64,000 nt of DNA from Cannabis sativa (GCF_029168945.1 NC_083610.1:78483580-78547579); one strand, 5' to 3'; positions 1-11,893 are shown, counted from the first letter of the stretch. Notes: generated by a model from the letters alone, not told the origin. Numbers and translations are program-made.

Positions 1-501
1 TCCAGATCATTTTACAGATGCTTGTTTGAATTGAATTTATCACACTTAAAGATAAAAGTAACATGAGATGAATTTTACATAATTTTAATTAGGAAGAGAT
101 GTTGTGGCTGCTATCAAATTAATTAAAATTGTATATATCTTTATATTCTTTATCTAAAAATAATAAGTTGAGATATGAATTGTGAAGACTCGGTATATAT
201 ATAATAAATAAATAAATATAATAATATATATGTACTTTAAAAAAATAATTATATATATTTAAATCAGACCCCCTATCGTCCTTCTCTCTCTCTCTTTCTA
301 TCTATCTCTCTTTTTTTCTCTCTCTTCAAAACACAAAAAGAAAACCACAAAGCTCTATCACCGGCGGACTCCGGCGACCCACCTCCGGCCACCGACCAAC
401 CCCATGCCTCGGACCACTTGAAACCCTTGGTGCCGGCTATCTCAACTCCCAAGCGGCGCTACTCTTTTTGCTACCGTTAGCTTGGGATCGCAAGTCAAAG
501 T
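1..501. other. Gene-free AT-rich stretch with CT tract
   Basis: No supportable coding region. Positions 1-265 are AT-rich. A pyrimidine tract (CTCTCT/TTTCTC) runs from about 281 to 326 and is followed by a GC-richer stretch (about 355-500) containing CCGGCGG/CCGGCGACC-like repeats. The CT-tract-then-proline-rich-codon pattern resembles a plant 5' leader, but no long open frame follows. Confidence 0.5.
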
Positions 502-1804
502 TTGGTGGTTCAAACTTTGAACGGATTTTCTGGTCACCTCCAGTGTCCGTTTGACGAGCCGTCTTCACCACTAGACTCAGCTCGTCGAGGAGAACAACCT
601 ACACTAAGCTATTTCACACAGTTTGCTACTTTTTTTGGTGATATTTTTGTAGCTCCGCCCCTCTCCGTTGACTTTCCGACGACATTGTGTGTACTGTTTA
701 AACAAACTGTCGGCATGGGTGTGATCTACTCGTCGAGGAGGTTGTTTTGATATACACTACCCCAATTTTCGGTGACATTTCCGATACACCAATTTTTACA
801 GCCACCGATAGTTAATGTGCACCGCTTAGGTGAGGCTTCGGAATCTCAAAATTTTAAATATAGTCATATTATATGTCGTTGGACTCGGTTTTGAATGTAG
901 AATGCGATGATGATAATTATTTAATCATTTGTTGGTATAGGTGAGAGTAATATCTAAGATTAGACTAAACAATTGGAGCTCGGGACTTGAAAGCTTAAGA
1001 TCATCTTTTGGACAATGTTTAACGACTTGGGAGAGGTAGAGACTCAACTTGATTATTGGACTTGATTTTTAGATGTGTTGTATAACATTAGACATATTGT
1101 AAATTTTTATGATTTGCAAATTGTTTGAAAAATTGAAAACTTAATCTGCATATTTTTCAGGACTGTTCTGGGGCACTGAGTGCCAAATATATTTTTGTAG
1201 AAATATTTATGCAGGTTATGATTTTTGGGTTCATCCAAAATACAACCGTTATGCTGCCGAATTTTCTAAAAATGAAAAGGAATATGTTCTTTTGTTATGC
1301 TTATTAATTGCCTGCTTTGGTTATACTGATGAGAGCCATGTTGATCATGTTCGGTGCATATTGTTGTTTCACGACCTAGTCTCTGTGTCATCAGGTGTGC
1401 ACTCACCTGTAGGTGAAAGACCTAGAATCTATACAGGGAGTGAATTAAATCTGAGCCCCGGTATTATGGTGAATATCAGATGCGACTACCCTATTTTGGA
1501 TGTTATTTTCTATGATTGGTATTGAGAGCTAGGGATCTAGTGGGTGGTGTGAATGCATTTGATGCTTGATTTTGTGATTCTTTGTAGTCTCTCTATTTTT
1601 TTTAGACATTTTGATACTGGTGATGAGATATTTTATTTTTACAAAGCTCACCATGCAAGAATTTTATTGAACCAATGGTCCTTTGATATTAGTTGTTTTC
1701 CTATTGGGCTTTATAAGCTCACCCCCTATTTTCTCCCATTCCAGGAACTCAATTTGATGCTAGTGGATGAGGATGGTACCGTTGAGGAAAAAAGTCGTTA
1801 TTAG
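502..1804 (+). other. Unassigned stretch with three short open frames
   Basis: Three short plus-strand open frames (502-750, 1292-1525, 1553-1804; 77-83 codons) lie here. None shows a motif I recognise. The base composition is less AT-extreme than its surroundings and the frames lack a common phase, so this may be a decayed gene or an internal part of an unidentified transposable element. I assign no function and doubt that the individual ORFs are translated. Confidence 0.2.
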
Positions 1805-2754
1805 TTTAGTCTTATTCTACTCTTTAATCTTCTAATAAAATTGATTTTGTATTTAAGCTGAAATGGATGGTCTGGATGACTTAAATTAGCTATGTACTAG
1901 TTGGAAATGATGACGGATGTATGTTAGGTATTATTTTGGTATTTTATTGACTTATTAAATCTATCTATTCGATGATTACATAATTGTGGGGTTATTATTG
2001 TTCTTCTATATTGATAAGTGGTCCTGATTTTATTACTAATAATTAGGATTTTTTTCCCGAACTTTAATATGAACCAAATCATGCCCCATGAACATCTTTG
2101 GTCGTTAAAAATTCTCTCTGAACTGTGATACCACTCTGCTTGCCAAAATTGTCTCACTAAACTCCAACACCTCAATCTCATTTACTTCCCATTCATCCTT
2201 CGCTTGCATAAGTGAATTATTAGTCATTTGTATTATGTTATCCATTGTCGTTCCAGGATCCATCAAAGCTAAAAATTCTAAGGATTAAAATCTCAATCAT
2301 ATCTCAAAGAGTCCCAAAGACCATTATAAAACTGCCTCAAAGCGCTTTTCATATTTTTATATATAATATGGTCCATACTCTGTAATTGACAAAGAAATAT
2401 TTAAAATCTTTCATAATTTGTTTCTCTTTATAATTTTTAAATTCTTATGTTTGTCTTTAGGATTCTGATAACTATATGAAAATAGAGTTATTTATATATA
2501 TATATATATATTTATTTTTTTTGCATTAATTTAGTTTTGTTCTCAAACATTTTTAGTAAATTTAGTGACTTTTAATTAATTTTATTTTGTTTTTAATAAA
2601 GATTAATTTTGAAATTATTTAGTTTCCTATCTATAATTATTAATCTCAATTTTGTATATTTTTAGGAGCTTAAATGCAAATATTAAAATTAAAGGAGATT
2701 TAAGAACAATTGAAGCATCATTCAAAGACTACGTATTCACCAAAAGTCCAAATT
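1805..2754. other. Gene-free AT-rich DNA
   Basis: Mostly A/T with a short (TA)n run near 2496-2510. I see no coding, RNA or mobile-element signature. Confidence 0.5.
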
Positions 2755-3640
2755 GATTAGTGGTTATTTTAAGGAAAACTTACAAAAAAATACTGATTTT
2801 TGGCTCAATTTTTACAAAAATACTACCACACGCAGAAATTACTTTTATACTATCTTGGCCAATTTTTTTTTTTTTATACTGTAAATACCAAAAAAAAATG
2901 AGGCATCCATTTTCCACACCAACGAACAGAACCACCAAAGGAACACCTTTACAATCAGAAAATAACCATTAATTCTAGTGAGATTGAGAAAAAAAAGTGA
3001 AATCGACGTCAAATAAATAATCATGACAAAATAACTGTAAAACAACACTAAAACAAATCAAACAAAAGAAAGGAAAACATGATTGAAAAAAACAAAAAAT
3101 ATTATGCACAGCTTCAATACCCAATGCAATAACAGTTATATTTGCAAACCCAATCTTAAAAAATCATAACAAAAAAACTACTAAAACAACACAAAAATAA
3201 ATGTAAAACAATAAACAGATATAACCACTTAGAAAAACATAAAAGAATTACACACCTCAAAACTTTTTTTCTAGTGAGCTCGTCAAATGTATTTTTAGGA
3301 GAACTAAAATAAAAAAAAAAATAACCACAAAATAACTATAGAGAAGGAAGAAGAAATGTAGTTTATAGCCTCCATCTTCCACACTCACGGATAGAACCAC
3401 TACAGCACCACGAGAACACCCAGAAAATAATCATTAATTCCAGCAAGATGGAGCAAGAATAGTGAAATCAACGTTAAAAAAGTAAATTATGGAAAACAAC
3501 TCTAAAATAACATTAAAACAAACAAAAAAAAACTAAAAAATAAACATAGAATACTGCAATATGAAACTTATAAAAATACACAGTAAAAAAATAAAAAATA
3601 CCGCTTGACAGTATTTTTGTAAAAAAAAAAAGGGCAAAAG
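2755..3640. repeat. Dispersed AT-rich repeat, copy 1, with internal duplication
   Basis: This stretch begins near a TTTACAAAAATACT segment (about 2811) and ends near AGTATTTTTGTAAA (about 3609), giving inverted-repeat-like edges. Inside, a block with CCATTTTCCACACC and ACCATTAATTCTAG at about 2908-3060 recurs in diverged form at about 3370-3520. Related segments, all carrying CCATTAATTC followed by a GTGA/GCGA-like block, occur at 54955-55910, 57065-57765 and 58195-58640. I treat these as one dispersed family of unknown class; this copy is the most diverged. Confidence 0.45.
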
Positions 3641-3959
3641 TCAACATACCATGTAAATTTCTCTATTTTAATTAGGCATATTTCTAAGGGATAAGTTGAA
3701 AACTACCTTTTTTTATTACAAATTAACTAAATATAACTCCAAAATCATTTTAATTGATAAATACTCTCTTTTATAATCAAAGTACCAAATATAACCTCAC
3801 AAAACTTATCAAAATTAGACTTCCTAATGCACATAATGGGAATATAACTTATAAAAATGGGTATAAATTAAAGAGTAGTAAAATGAAGGTAAAAATTAAA
3901 ATATGAAACAAAAAGTGGATATAGAGTGTAATTTTCTCTATTTTTATTTCTAATTAGAT
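3641..3959. other. Gene-free AT-rich DNA
   Basis: Nothing recognisable in this AT-rich spacer. Confidence 0.5.
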
Positions 3960-5060
3960 TGGGCTCATGTTTAATGGGCTTTATTTGTTTAAATCAAAAA
4001 AAAGAAGAATTTTGGGCTAAGTTTTTTTTTAGTTAAAGATGCAATGAAGAAATGGAAGAGCCCACATGATTTAAGGGCTAAGATAAGGTATATATGCATA
4101 TATGTGATAAAAGGCAAAGGAGGAGGCAGCTGGGTTTTTGCTACTCCAAGGGACGCCCACACAAAGAAGCAGAGGAAAATGAAGAAAAGAAAAAGAAGAA
4201 GAAAAAGAGAAGAAAAAGAAAAAACAAAAAAAAGAGAGAGTTTATTTGAGTGTTATTTAGGGTTTTAGTTTTGTATTTTAATTTTGAGATTGGTAAAAAT
4301 TAAGAGGAAGAAGAAGAGAATTTTGGCAAAGAAAATTTGGAGTATTATGACAACTTCAATATAGATTTTTCTTTTCATCCTTCTCTTATTTGAAACTTTG
4401 TAATTTTTACACAATTTATTATGAGTTAATTTCTTTTTTCGCTAGAATTATTTTGTTGACTAGAGATTGTGATATTTTGTTGCTATGTTTAGTGAAATGA
4501 TTTTGTTCATTCAAGAGTTCTTATTGTGTAATAGTTTATTTTTGCTTGATCACCATTAAGTTGCAAGCTAATCTTAATTTTGGAAAAAATAAGGATAGTG
4601 GAATTACTTACTTTGGAAAAGTGTGATTTGCCTTGTATGACTTCAAACAATTGTGTTTAAATTGTTATTCGTAAAATTAATTGGGCATATGATTATGTTA
4701 ATTAATTAGAGAATCATACCATAAATACTTTGAAAAAAGGATTATGACATTTTAAATTCTTAGTTGACATTATCAATTTACAATAATACTCATTTGCACC
4801 ATTTTATCAATTTTACATTTTTAGGTCAATTTAATAATTCTAGCTCGTTTTCTTCTCATAGTTTCTGTTTATTAATTTTTACATATTATCATCACTTTAT
4901 TTTATTTTTTTGAAACCAATTTGTGCGTAATTAGTTTTGTAAATTAATTTCTAATTTTCAATCTCTCTGTAGAAACGATATTCAACTTATCACTTTATTA
5001 CTTGTTGATAATTACATGTACTTGCATATACAATTTTTCACAACATATCATAACAAGGAG
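3960..5060 (+). mobile_element. Possible degenerate gypsy-type LTR remnant
   Basis: At about 4970-5032 the sequence reads CTCTCTGTAGAAACGATATTC, then a TTATTACTTG segment and GTACTTGCAT. This resembles the 'CTCCCTGTGGA-TCGA...TTATTACTTG...GTACACTTGCG' string common near the 3' end of LTRs of plant non-chromoviral gypsy elements. Upstream there is a leader-like region with an A/G-rich tract at 4150-4235. No TG/CA boundaries, target duplication or coding domain could be fixed. The 74-codon frame at 4044-4268 is largely low-complexity Lys/Arg/Glu and is not counted as a gene. Confidence 0.25.
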
Positions 5061-5598
5061 CAAAATTTTGTTTTGAGGGAAAAATGTTTAGGTTAAAACA
5101 GCTGGAGGATGCTATATACAATTATACATTGATTTACATGGTAAGGTATGTATTTAAACTACATGTACACATGTTTTTTTAACCGAATTTTTTAAGTTTG
5201 AGACGAATATTTATTTTTTGAAGTATATCAAGTATTTTAGCTATTGTTCATCAGGTTCTAGGTTCAAGTATATAAAAGAATTAGTGGAAAGGAGAGGTTT
5301 TGTGATCGTATGTGGGTGGCTTCATGTTGTGTTCAAGTGGAATCTGTTGTATTCAAGTGAAAGAATGTATTATTGGGCTTTACTCTTAAATAATTGAATG
5401 AGGATTTTAATTGATGATTTTGTTTAATTGTTTATTGGGCTTAGCAATAATCAATTTTTTTATAACTAGTTTTTTGGGATTGAAGCTAAAGTCCAATTTT
5501 TTTTATTTTTTGAACACCAAAGTCCGAATTTCAGTGTTGTGAATTATTGCAAGATTTGCTGAATTCATCAGTGACTTCTGTTTTATCTTTCTTAGCTG
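5061..5598. other. Gene-free AT-rich DNA
   Basis: No coding or repeat signature that I can support. Confidence 0.45.
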
Positions 5599-5690
5599 CA
5601 TATGTGTTATTATTATTTTGTTTTTTTGGTAGAACATATGTGTTATTATTATTTTGTTTTTTTGGTAGAACATATGTGTTATTTTTATTA
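5599..5690. repeat. 36-bp tandem repeat
   Basis: Two perfect 36-bp units (5599-5634 and 5635-5670), each starting CATATGTGTTATTATTATTT, followed by a partial third unit to about 5690. Because 36 is a multiple of three, minus-strand open frames crossing it show a repeated 12-residue string. That is an artefact of the repeat, not a protein feature. Confidence 0.9.
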
Positions 5691-6212
5691 AAGATGATCT
5701 CTCTTTTTTGAGGCGACACAAAATACCAAGGATCTCCATATCAATCTTTATTATAAACAACAAATAAGAATTTAATTTTTTATTTTAAAACTTTAATGGA
5801 AACAATTTTTATTTTGTTTTTTTAGTTGCATATTAAAGTATTAGAATGTCATTTTAATAGAGAAATTTGACAATTCATGTTTAAAAATTATCCATAGTCT
5901 TTTAGTATGCCACATTAATTAAATCCCAAAATACATTCCTCATACCTTCCCTCTTTCTCTTGGCCCGCTCTCCTTCTCTCTCTCTAACTCTCACCAAACT
6001 CAACCTATACCCACGACCACCGCACCACCTTTGGTGAAATGTAGGACAAAACCGAGGAGGATATCACGAAACTACAAAAAGAAATCGTGAAACCCAAAGC
6101 CCCAAAATCTATGAGTTCTCAACTCGCTTGTTTTATGCATTTTTTATTCTAGTTTTTGACGATATCGTGAAACATCGCTAAATATCGCAAAACATCGCGA
6201 ATCATGAAACAT
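5691..6212. other. Gene-free stretch with CT-rich and CACC-rich segment
   Basis: AT-rich to about 5935, then CT-rich (5945-5990) and CCACCGCACCACC-like sequence (about 6010-6030), leading into the ATCGC-rich repeat. No open reading frame of note. Confidence 0.4.
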
Positions 6213-6430
6213 GCTAAATGTCTCCAATCCACAACATCGTGAAAACATCGCTAATATCATCGCTAAATGTCTCCAATCCACAACATCGTGAAAACATCGC
6301 TAATATCATCGCTAAATATCACAAATCATCGCTAAATATCGTAAATTATCGCTAAACTTCATCCCTAACTTCAGATTTATTCTATCATTACAAATACATC
6401 GCTAAATATCGCAAAATATCGCAAAAGACT
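6140..6430. repeat. ATCGC-rich cluster with 49-bp tandem repeat
   Basis: The words ATCGC, ATCGCTAAATATCGC and ATCGCAAAA recur about every 10-25 bases. Within the cluster a 49-bp unit starting GCTAAATGTCTCCAATCC is present twice in tandem (6213-6261 and 6262-6310) and a third, diverged start follows at 6311. The reverse-complement word (GCGATATT) clusters again at 15640-16080. Confidence 0.8.
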
Positions 6431-6683
6431 GGTAAACTAGAAGAAAGAAACGCAAAAAACGAGAGAGGTCGTGAGAGAAGATGACGTCGAGGCCTTGCGA
6501 CTGGGGTTCTGGGTCTGTGTGTTTGACGGTAGGGATTCTAGGTCGGGGTTCACGCCAGAGAGTGAGAGAGAAGTTTTTTTGAAATGTAAGGGTATTTTTG
6601 GGAGGAAAAAATATTAAAAGTATATATATAGTATTTGTAATTTGGTGGTATATTAAAACAATATATTTTACATTTAAGCATCC

Positions 6684-7289
6684 TCTATCCCAGTATATCT
6701 TTATTTGGGCGGCGGATATCTTGTCTCGAATTCTTGAGAAGGCATTGGACTCTGGCACTATTGGAGGGATCAAATTAAGCAGAACTGGCCCTAAACTCAC
6801 ACATCTTTTCTTTGCTAATGATCTTATCCTGGTAGGAAAGGCGACGATTGCTTAGGCCAAGGGAGTTTGGCAATGCCTTGAACAGTTTTGTGATTGGTCT
6901 GGGCAAAGTGTCAACAAACTAAAAACATCTATCTTTTTCAGTGACAATACCACGGAGGGCATGAAAAGAGGCATTATGCAAAATCTTGGACTCAATTTGG
7001 CCTCTTCCAACATTAACTACCTGGGCCTACCACTATTTCGATCCAAGAATAAAGATGCGGACTTTAACTTCATTCTTGATAACCTGGTCGCAAAGCTTCA
7101 TGGGTGGAAGCTAAAATCTCTCTCAAAAGCGGGGCGGGCTACTTTAATCAAGTGTGTTGGGCTAGCTATGCCTATTTACACTATGCAAACGACCAAACTT
7201 TCAAAAAAATCTGGCATCCAAAATTGATGGGATGATCAGAGACTTCTGGTGGGGTTGTGAACAAGGGAATCGAGGCTTATGCTTGAAGG
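6684..7289 (+). pseudogene. L1 reverse transcriptase fragment (copy A)
   Basis: The translation shows the RT palm and thumb region: a '[14 protein letters not shown]' block, then FFANDLIL at the catalytic position, then 'YLGLPLF' and 'LSKAGRATLIK', all hallmarks of plant L1 ORF2. The catalytic motif should read F/Y-A-D-D; here the first Asp is Asn (FAND), so the polymerase would be inactive even if expressed. An in-frame TAG lies at 6853-6855, and a frameshift falls in an A-run near 7201-7208. The reading resumes in another phase ('ASKIDGMIRDFWWG') up to the LTR insertion point. Confidence 0.92.
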
Positions 7290-7294
7290 CTTGG

Positions 7295-8824
7295 TGTTTA
7301 ACGCCCAAATGTGACTTCCACTAGCGGTGGTTGTAGTATAGATCGGGCGGTCGATTCCACAGGGAGGTAATTATGGACAAAAGCGTTAGTAGAAAAATAA
7401 AAACAAAAGGTTAATAATAAGTGATAGTAGTAACAAATGATTTTGTGGTTTTTGTTTTGATAATAAATATTAAAGGAAAGCAAATAAAGGTGTAATCAAT
7501 AATAAAAGAGAGAAAGGCTTCAAGAATCATCCATATGCTTGTTTAGCTATTTTGTACCTTTGATTCACTAAGTTGACACAATGATGTAACATTAAAGATC
7601 ATTATATTTTGAGTATACAAGTTCTTAAAAATAAAAGAAATAATTTAATCTTATGTAGAACCTAGAAATGACATTATACATCAAGCAATAATGCAATAAA
7701 AGATTAAATATAAAACTAAACATCAATATTATTTTTACTAAATAGTAACACATAGAAAGAGCATGACCAATCCTATATATCTTTAGTAAAAATAATGACA
7801 AAGAGATGGAGATGGAGGTGATAGTGAAGGAAATGAACATTAATATTACTTTTATTAATTTTTAGACACATAGGGAGAGCATGACTAAACCTATATATCA
7901 TTTAACAAAAAGTAAATAAAAATGAACATAAAAGATAGAAATGAGCAATACTACCATTACTATAATCACTAAATAAAAATATATAGAAAGAGCATGACTA
8001 AGTCTATATATATATATTTGGTATATAATAGCATAGATAGTATAGATGGAAGAAGAACATAAAAATAAAAGTGGAATATGAACTTACATTACTCAAATAA
8101 ATATTACAACAAAAAGTGAATCAAAGATACAAAATAACCTCACTTTGCATATGGAATCATCCCTAACCTTCCAAGGAAGATTAGGCCATTATGCTAATCA
8201 TTCTCATAAAATTTCTAAAGAGAAAATATGAGAAGAAAAGTTGAGAGAATTTTGCTATAGTTTTTCTACACTAAAAATTACACACCAAAAATTACTAAAA
8301 TGAGCTCCTATTTATAGAGCCATAAAAGGACTAAAAATAAATAAATAAAAATTTGGGATTATAAAATAAATATTAAGATTAAATTTGACATTTCAAATCA
8401 AAAATAAAATTAATATTATTTTTGTTATCATTGTGATTTTGACTTCTACTCTTTGGATGAAGGTTGAGTGTGGAAGAGGAAAATAGGGTTGATGATGACC
8501 TAGACTTATCATCATTGCATCACATGCTTTGGAAGAGACAAAATTGATGATGAGCTTCATGGGCTAGGCTTAACCTTTTTGGGTTGGGTTGCTTTGGACT
8601 TCAACAAAAATGCCATTTTTTTCTTCATTTCTTTTTAACTTTGCTCCTTCCTCTTTCTTTCAACAAAAATACACTTTAGTTCCTACAAGAAAGACATAAA
8701 ATGAATCAAAATCAAATATTTTCATTTATAAAATATATTCCAATAATTTCATGAAAATACCAATTAAAACTCAATTTATTTTATCATTTAAAATAAATAA
8801 AAGTGTATTTTTAACCACTAATCA
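7295..8824 (-). mobile_element. Solo LTR, probable Ty3/gypsy, inserted in L1 copy A
   Basis: The insert starts TGTTTAACG and ends ACTAATCA (TG...CA) and is flanked by the 5-bp duplication CTTGG at 7290-7294 and 8825-8829. Deleting it plus one CTTGG rejoins the host L1 frame as K-A-W-D-R-L-C-L-P-K, which fixes both borders. On the minus strand it ends with CTCCCTGTGGAATCGACC followed by AGTCACATTTGGGCGTTAAACA, a pattern of LTRs of plant non-chromoviral gypsy (Tat/Ogre/Athila-like) elements, so sense is probably minus. It has no internal coding region or second LTR. Three imperfect copies of a CATAGAAAGAGCATGACYAA-type word lie at about 7747, 7864 and 7980 (period about 117). Confidence 0.9.
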
Positions 8825-8829
8825 CTTGG

Positions 8830-9857
8830 GACCGCCTTTGCCTCCCAAAATCCAGAGGTGGGCTTGGTTTTCGAAAGACTCTGAAATGAATCAAGCGTTA
8901 TTGGCCAAGTGAGGTTGGGCTCTCCTCAATGATGAGCAATCCTTATGTTGTAAAGTTCTTAAAGCTAAGTACCTAAGAGGAAAGCCGTTCTTAGAGTGCT
9001 CTTTTAAAAGTTCGGACTCTTGGTTTTGGAAGAATGTGGCGAAGTCCAAAGATATCCTGAAGAAAGGTGCGTCTAAAAAGATTTCTGATGGTAAAGAGAC
9101 TAATATCTAGACTGACCCGTGGATTATTCACGGCAAGGGGTTCTACCCTAAGGCCAATAGCCACAACCAAGGAGGGGTGACTAAAGTAGCTGATCTTATT
9201 CTTGATAACGGAGATTGGAACATCCCGCTTCTCCGAACCCTCTTTGATTCAGAAACTATTGCCAACATCATTAAAGGGGGGAGACCGAGTGGCATCGGGA
9301 AAGACAAGTGGATTTGGACAAAAGAGGCCAATGGTCACTTTACTACTAAGTCCGCCTACTTGCTTCAAGCTTTAGAGAGAGATCCTGATTGTGTTGTTGT
9401 CCCTGCTAGATGGAACAAACTCTAGAACTCAAAAATTCTAGAGAGGCATAAAGTTCTTTGGTGGAGCATTCTCTCGGGTGCCCTGCCGACTCGTGCTATT
9501 CTCTCTCGGAGAATGAGCATTGAAGACACAACTTGCCCTCTGTGTGGGGCGGGTGAAGAAACGATGGAACACCTTTTCCTATATTGCAGCTTCGCGTACC
9601 ATCTTTGGAGATCTTCCCCTTGGGGAGTTTATCCGGTGCTTGAGTCTGGTGCCCCGGTCTGGGATTGGGTTACATTTATCTGGAACTTAAAGTCTAGAGG
9701 AGTGGATACTGACAGATTGTTCTTGTATGCTTCGATAATTGTGGATACAATTTGGAAGACCCGCAATGAAAAGGTACATAATAATTCCTCGAGTAACATT
9801 AATCATGCTATTGATTCTATCTCCTTTTGTTACACGGATTATGTGTTGTTTGTTTGA
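8830..9857 (+). pseudogene. L1 ORF2 C-terminal region with zf-RVT (copy A)
   Basis: Downstream of the solo LTR the L1 frame resumes with 'LPKSRGGLGFRKTLEMNQ' and goes on through the spacer to the zf-RVT-like segment: 'WWSILSGALPTRA', then CPLCGAGEETMEHLFLYC with Cys/Cys/His/Cys zinc ligands, then 'AYHLWRSSPW'. In-frame stops are seen near 8911 (AAG TGA), 9108 and 9423-9425. The region is closely matched by 25820-26660 on the minus strand, showing that copies A and B are one family. The frame is lost at about 9840 before the RNase H part. Confidence 0.88.
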
Positions 9858-10353
9858 ACCGGCGGTGGCTGTGGTGTCTCTCGGTTGGTCCCCTCCTCCG
9901 GTAGACTGGATCAAAATCAACTGCGATGTTAAGGTCGACTGCAACTCTATGTGTGTGGCAGCTTTGGCAAGGGATCATTCAGGGACAGTTTTGTGGGTTG
10001 CTGCCAAGCTTCTAAACTTTGTGGACCCTTTGATTGGTGAAACGGAGGCATGTCGGTTGGCTTTAGAATCGGCGGTGGGGAAAAGACATCTTTTTGTTCT
10101 GATTGAGAGTGATTCGCAAAAGGTTATCAACGCACTTACCGGGAAGGATTCCTTTTGGTGTTTAGATAATTATATTTCCATTTGTAATCATCTCTCTAAA
10201 CAATTCCTATGCTGTAATTTTTCTTTTATTTCTAGATGTTGTAATTTTGCGGCTCATAATGTAGCCAAATGGGCCTTTGCTCGGAACATTTCAGGTATGG
10301 TGGAGATTTCCTCCATCCCTGACTATCTGTTTTGTAATGACCGCGAGGTCTAA
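9844..10353 (+). pseudogene. L1 RNase H domain (copy A)
   Basis: This is an RVT_3-type RNase H domain of plant L1 ORF2. After 'WSPPPVDWIKINCDV' (first catalytic Asp) come 'GETEACRLAL' (catalytic Glu) and 'IESDSQKVINAL' (catalytic Asp), so the acidic triad is visible. A later 'CNFAAHNVAKWA' block has the conserved His-Asn/Ala-His-like C-terminal motif. It is out of phase with the preceding zf-RVT segment. The stop at 10351-10353 is followed about 35 bp later by the poly(A) tail, as expected for the 3' end of an L1. Confidence 0.88.
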
Positions 10354-10398
10354 TTCCTTTTATTTAGATATATTGCGACGTTTCTTTTAAAAAAAAAA

Positions 10399-11893
10399 GC
10401 ATAATAAACCAAATTTTCCTTTTAATATAATGATCTTTCTACTATTTTGGTGAAATGACTATTTAATTTTAAAATAGAAAGAAAGATCGTTTTAATGCAT
10501 GATGGAAAAAAAATTAATAATTTTTTTATTAATTTTTTTTTATACATTTTAAATTTTATTCCTATTTTTATTTCTATTCTCATTTTTATTCCTATATTTT
10601 CATTCATCCTAACCAAACGTCACATTTCCTAAACCTTTTTGATAATATATTATTTTTTAAAATTATTATTACTTTTTTTTTTGGTGACATTTAAAAATCA
10701 AAATACAATACTTTAAAAAGTAAACATACAACTAAGTATATGCATTCTATGTAACAAAAATTTAGTGATACAAATATATTTTAAAACTTAGTAGATCAAA
10801 TATATATTCGTTTTTTATTTATATGAAAAATATAATTTAAAATAAAATTAAATATTTTTTTATACATATAATTTTTTTTGACTTTGAATTTGATATTTTT
10901 TATTTTATTTGTTTCATTTTATTGTTACTTGTGTGAAAAAATATATTTCGTTAATAGATATTAAATAATTCAATAATAAAAGTTATAAGTGGTACTAATT
11001 AATGATATTTTTTAAAAACTATTTTAATAGCGGTATGATAGTATTACGTTAGGCACTACGAGTATCTATTAGCAGTTTTCTTAAATCAAATAGTGTGAAT
11101 TAAATTGAATAGACAATATTAGCGATATTTATTATTGAAATGAAATAACGTGAGCCATGGGGTTTGAGGTGAGGTGAGAGAGAAGCGGTGGTCCAACTGA
11201 ACCGCTCGCTCAGGTCACACTAAGTCGGTTGACGAACGACCACGGACCACCCAACCCACTCTCCAACTCCATTATCTACGTCATTCCTTCTTCCATTTCC
11301 TGACACGTGTCTACCCTTTCTTTATTTATTTATTTTTTTATGCTATCCAGACTCAATGATTTTTTTTGATTGGACAGACTCGAGGATCTTGTCTTGGCAT
11401 ATGTAAAAAACTCTTCTGTGTTCCGAATATACCCTTTCGTTTTTTTTTATTACAAAAAGTATCCAGGTATGGGCTGCCTCCATTTTTATTATTAGTTAAG
11501 TAATGTATCATTATTCTTGTGCCACGTGTCTTTTGAAACCAAAATTGGACGTCAAACGTTTCCACCTTCAAAACAAAACCGTGTCACTTTGGTTTCATAC
11601 ATCATTTAATTATCATTATTATTTGAGAGGGAATATTACAACTTTGAACGTTTCCACTTTGTATTATTTATTTCTTGGATATTATCACCCCATTAATCGA
11701 CATTGCTTGGGAAAACAATAAATTAATGAAGCCAATAAATCATTGTGTCGTGTCTTCTTCTTTTATTTTGTTTTTTAAAACAATGTTCATTAGGTTATAA
11801 AAACAAATTTAGTATAGTAACACTACGTTTGGTAGAGTGGTGGATGGAGATAAAGAAATGTAAAATCAAGAGAGAGGAGAAAGGAGAGGAAAA
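10399..11893. other. Gene-free stretch with two G-box-like palindromes
   Basis: AT-rich to about 11150, then a less AT-rich segment. GACACGTGTC (11302-11311) is a 10-bp palindrome around a G-box core (CACGTG), and GCCACGTGTC occurs at 11521-11530; both match ABRE/G-box cores. No coding gene follows that I can support. CACTACGTTTGGTAGAGTGG at about 11821-11840 and the ACCAAACGTCAC word near 10611 look like MITE termini, but I could not pair them. Confidence 0.4.

Larger units (their letters stand above)
6678..10398 (+). mobile_element. 5'-truncated L1 LINE (copy A), interrupted by a solo LTR
   Basis: The element starts inside the reverse transcriptase domain, just before the position that reads GDPLSPYLFI in intact plant L1s (here HPLSQYIFI). 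It continues through the RT C-terminus, the zf-RVT zinc-binding region and an RNase H domain, and ends in a run of A (about 10388-10398). It is split by a 1530-bp LTR at 7295-8824; removing that insert restores the frame. A short AAGCAT word occurs at both ends (6676-6681 and 10397-10402) but is too short to call a target duplication. It is related to copy B at 25196-30780. It is not functional: 5' truncated, with stops and frameshifts. Confidence 0.92.

Noticed and set aside
4044..4268. 74-codon Lys/Arg/Glu-rich ORF
   Set aside because: Low-complexity purine tract; no family recognised and no supporting context.
5503..5763. Repeat protein with 12-residue units
   Set aside because: Explained by the 36-bp DNA tandem repeat; not a protein repeat under selection.
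5599..6430. CRISPR-like array from short regular repeats
   Set aside because: Units are contiguous tandem repeats without unique spacers, in a plant genome; no cas genes.
6676..10402. AAGCAT at both ends of L1 copy A as a target-site duplication
   Set aside because: Only six bases; LINE duplications are usually longer, and the match overlaps the poly(A) tail.
11302..11530. Stress-responsive gene promoter from two G-box/ABRE cores
   Set aside because: No gene with a credible start follows within reach; the motifs are short and can occur by chance.
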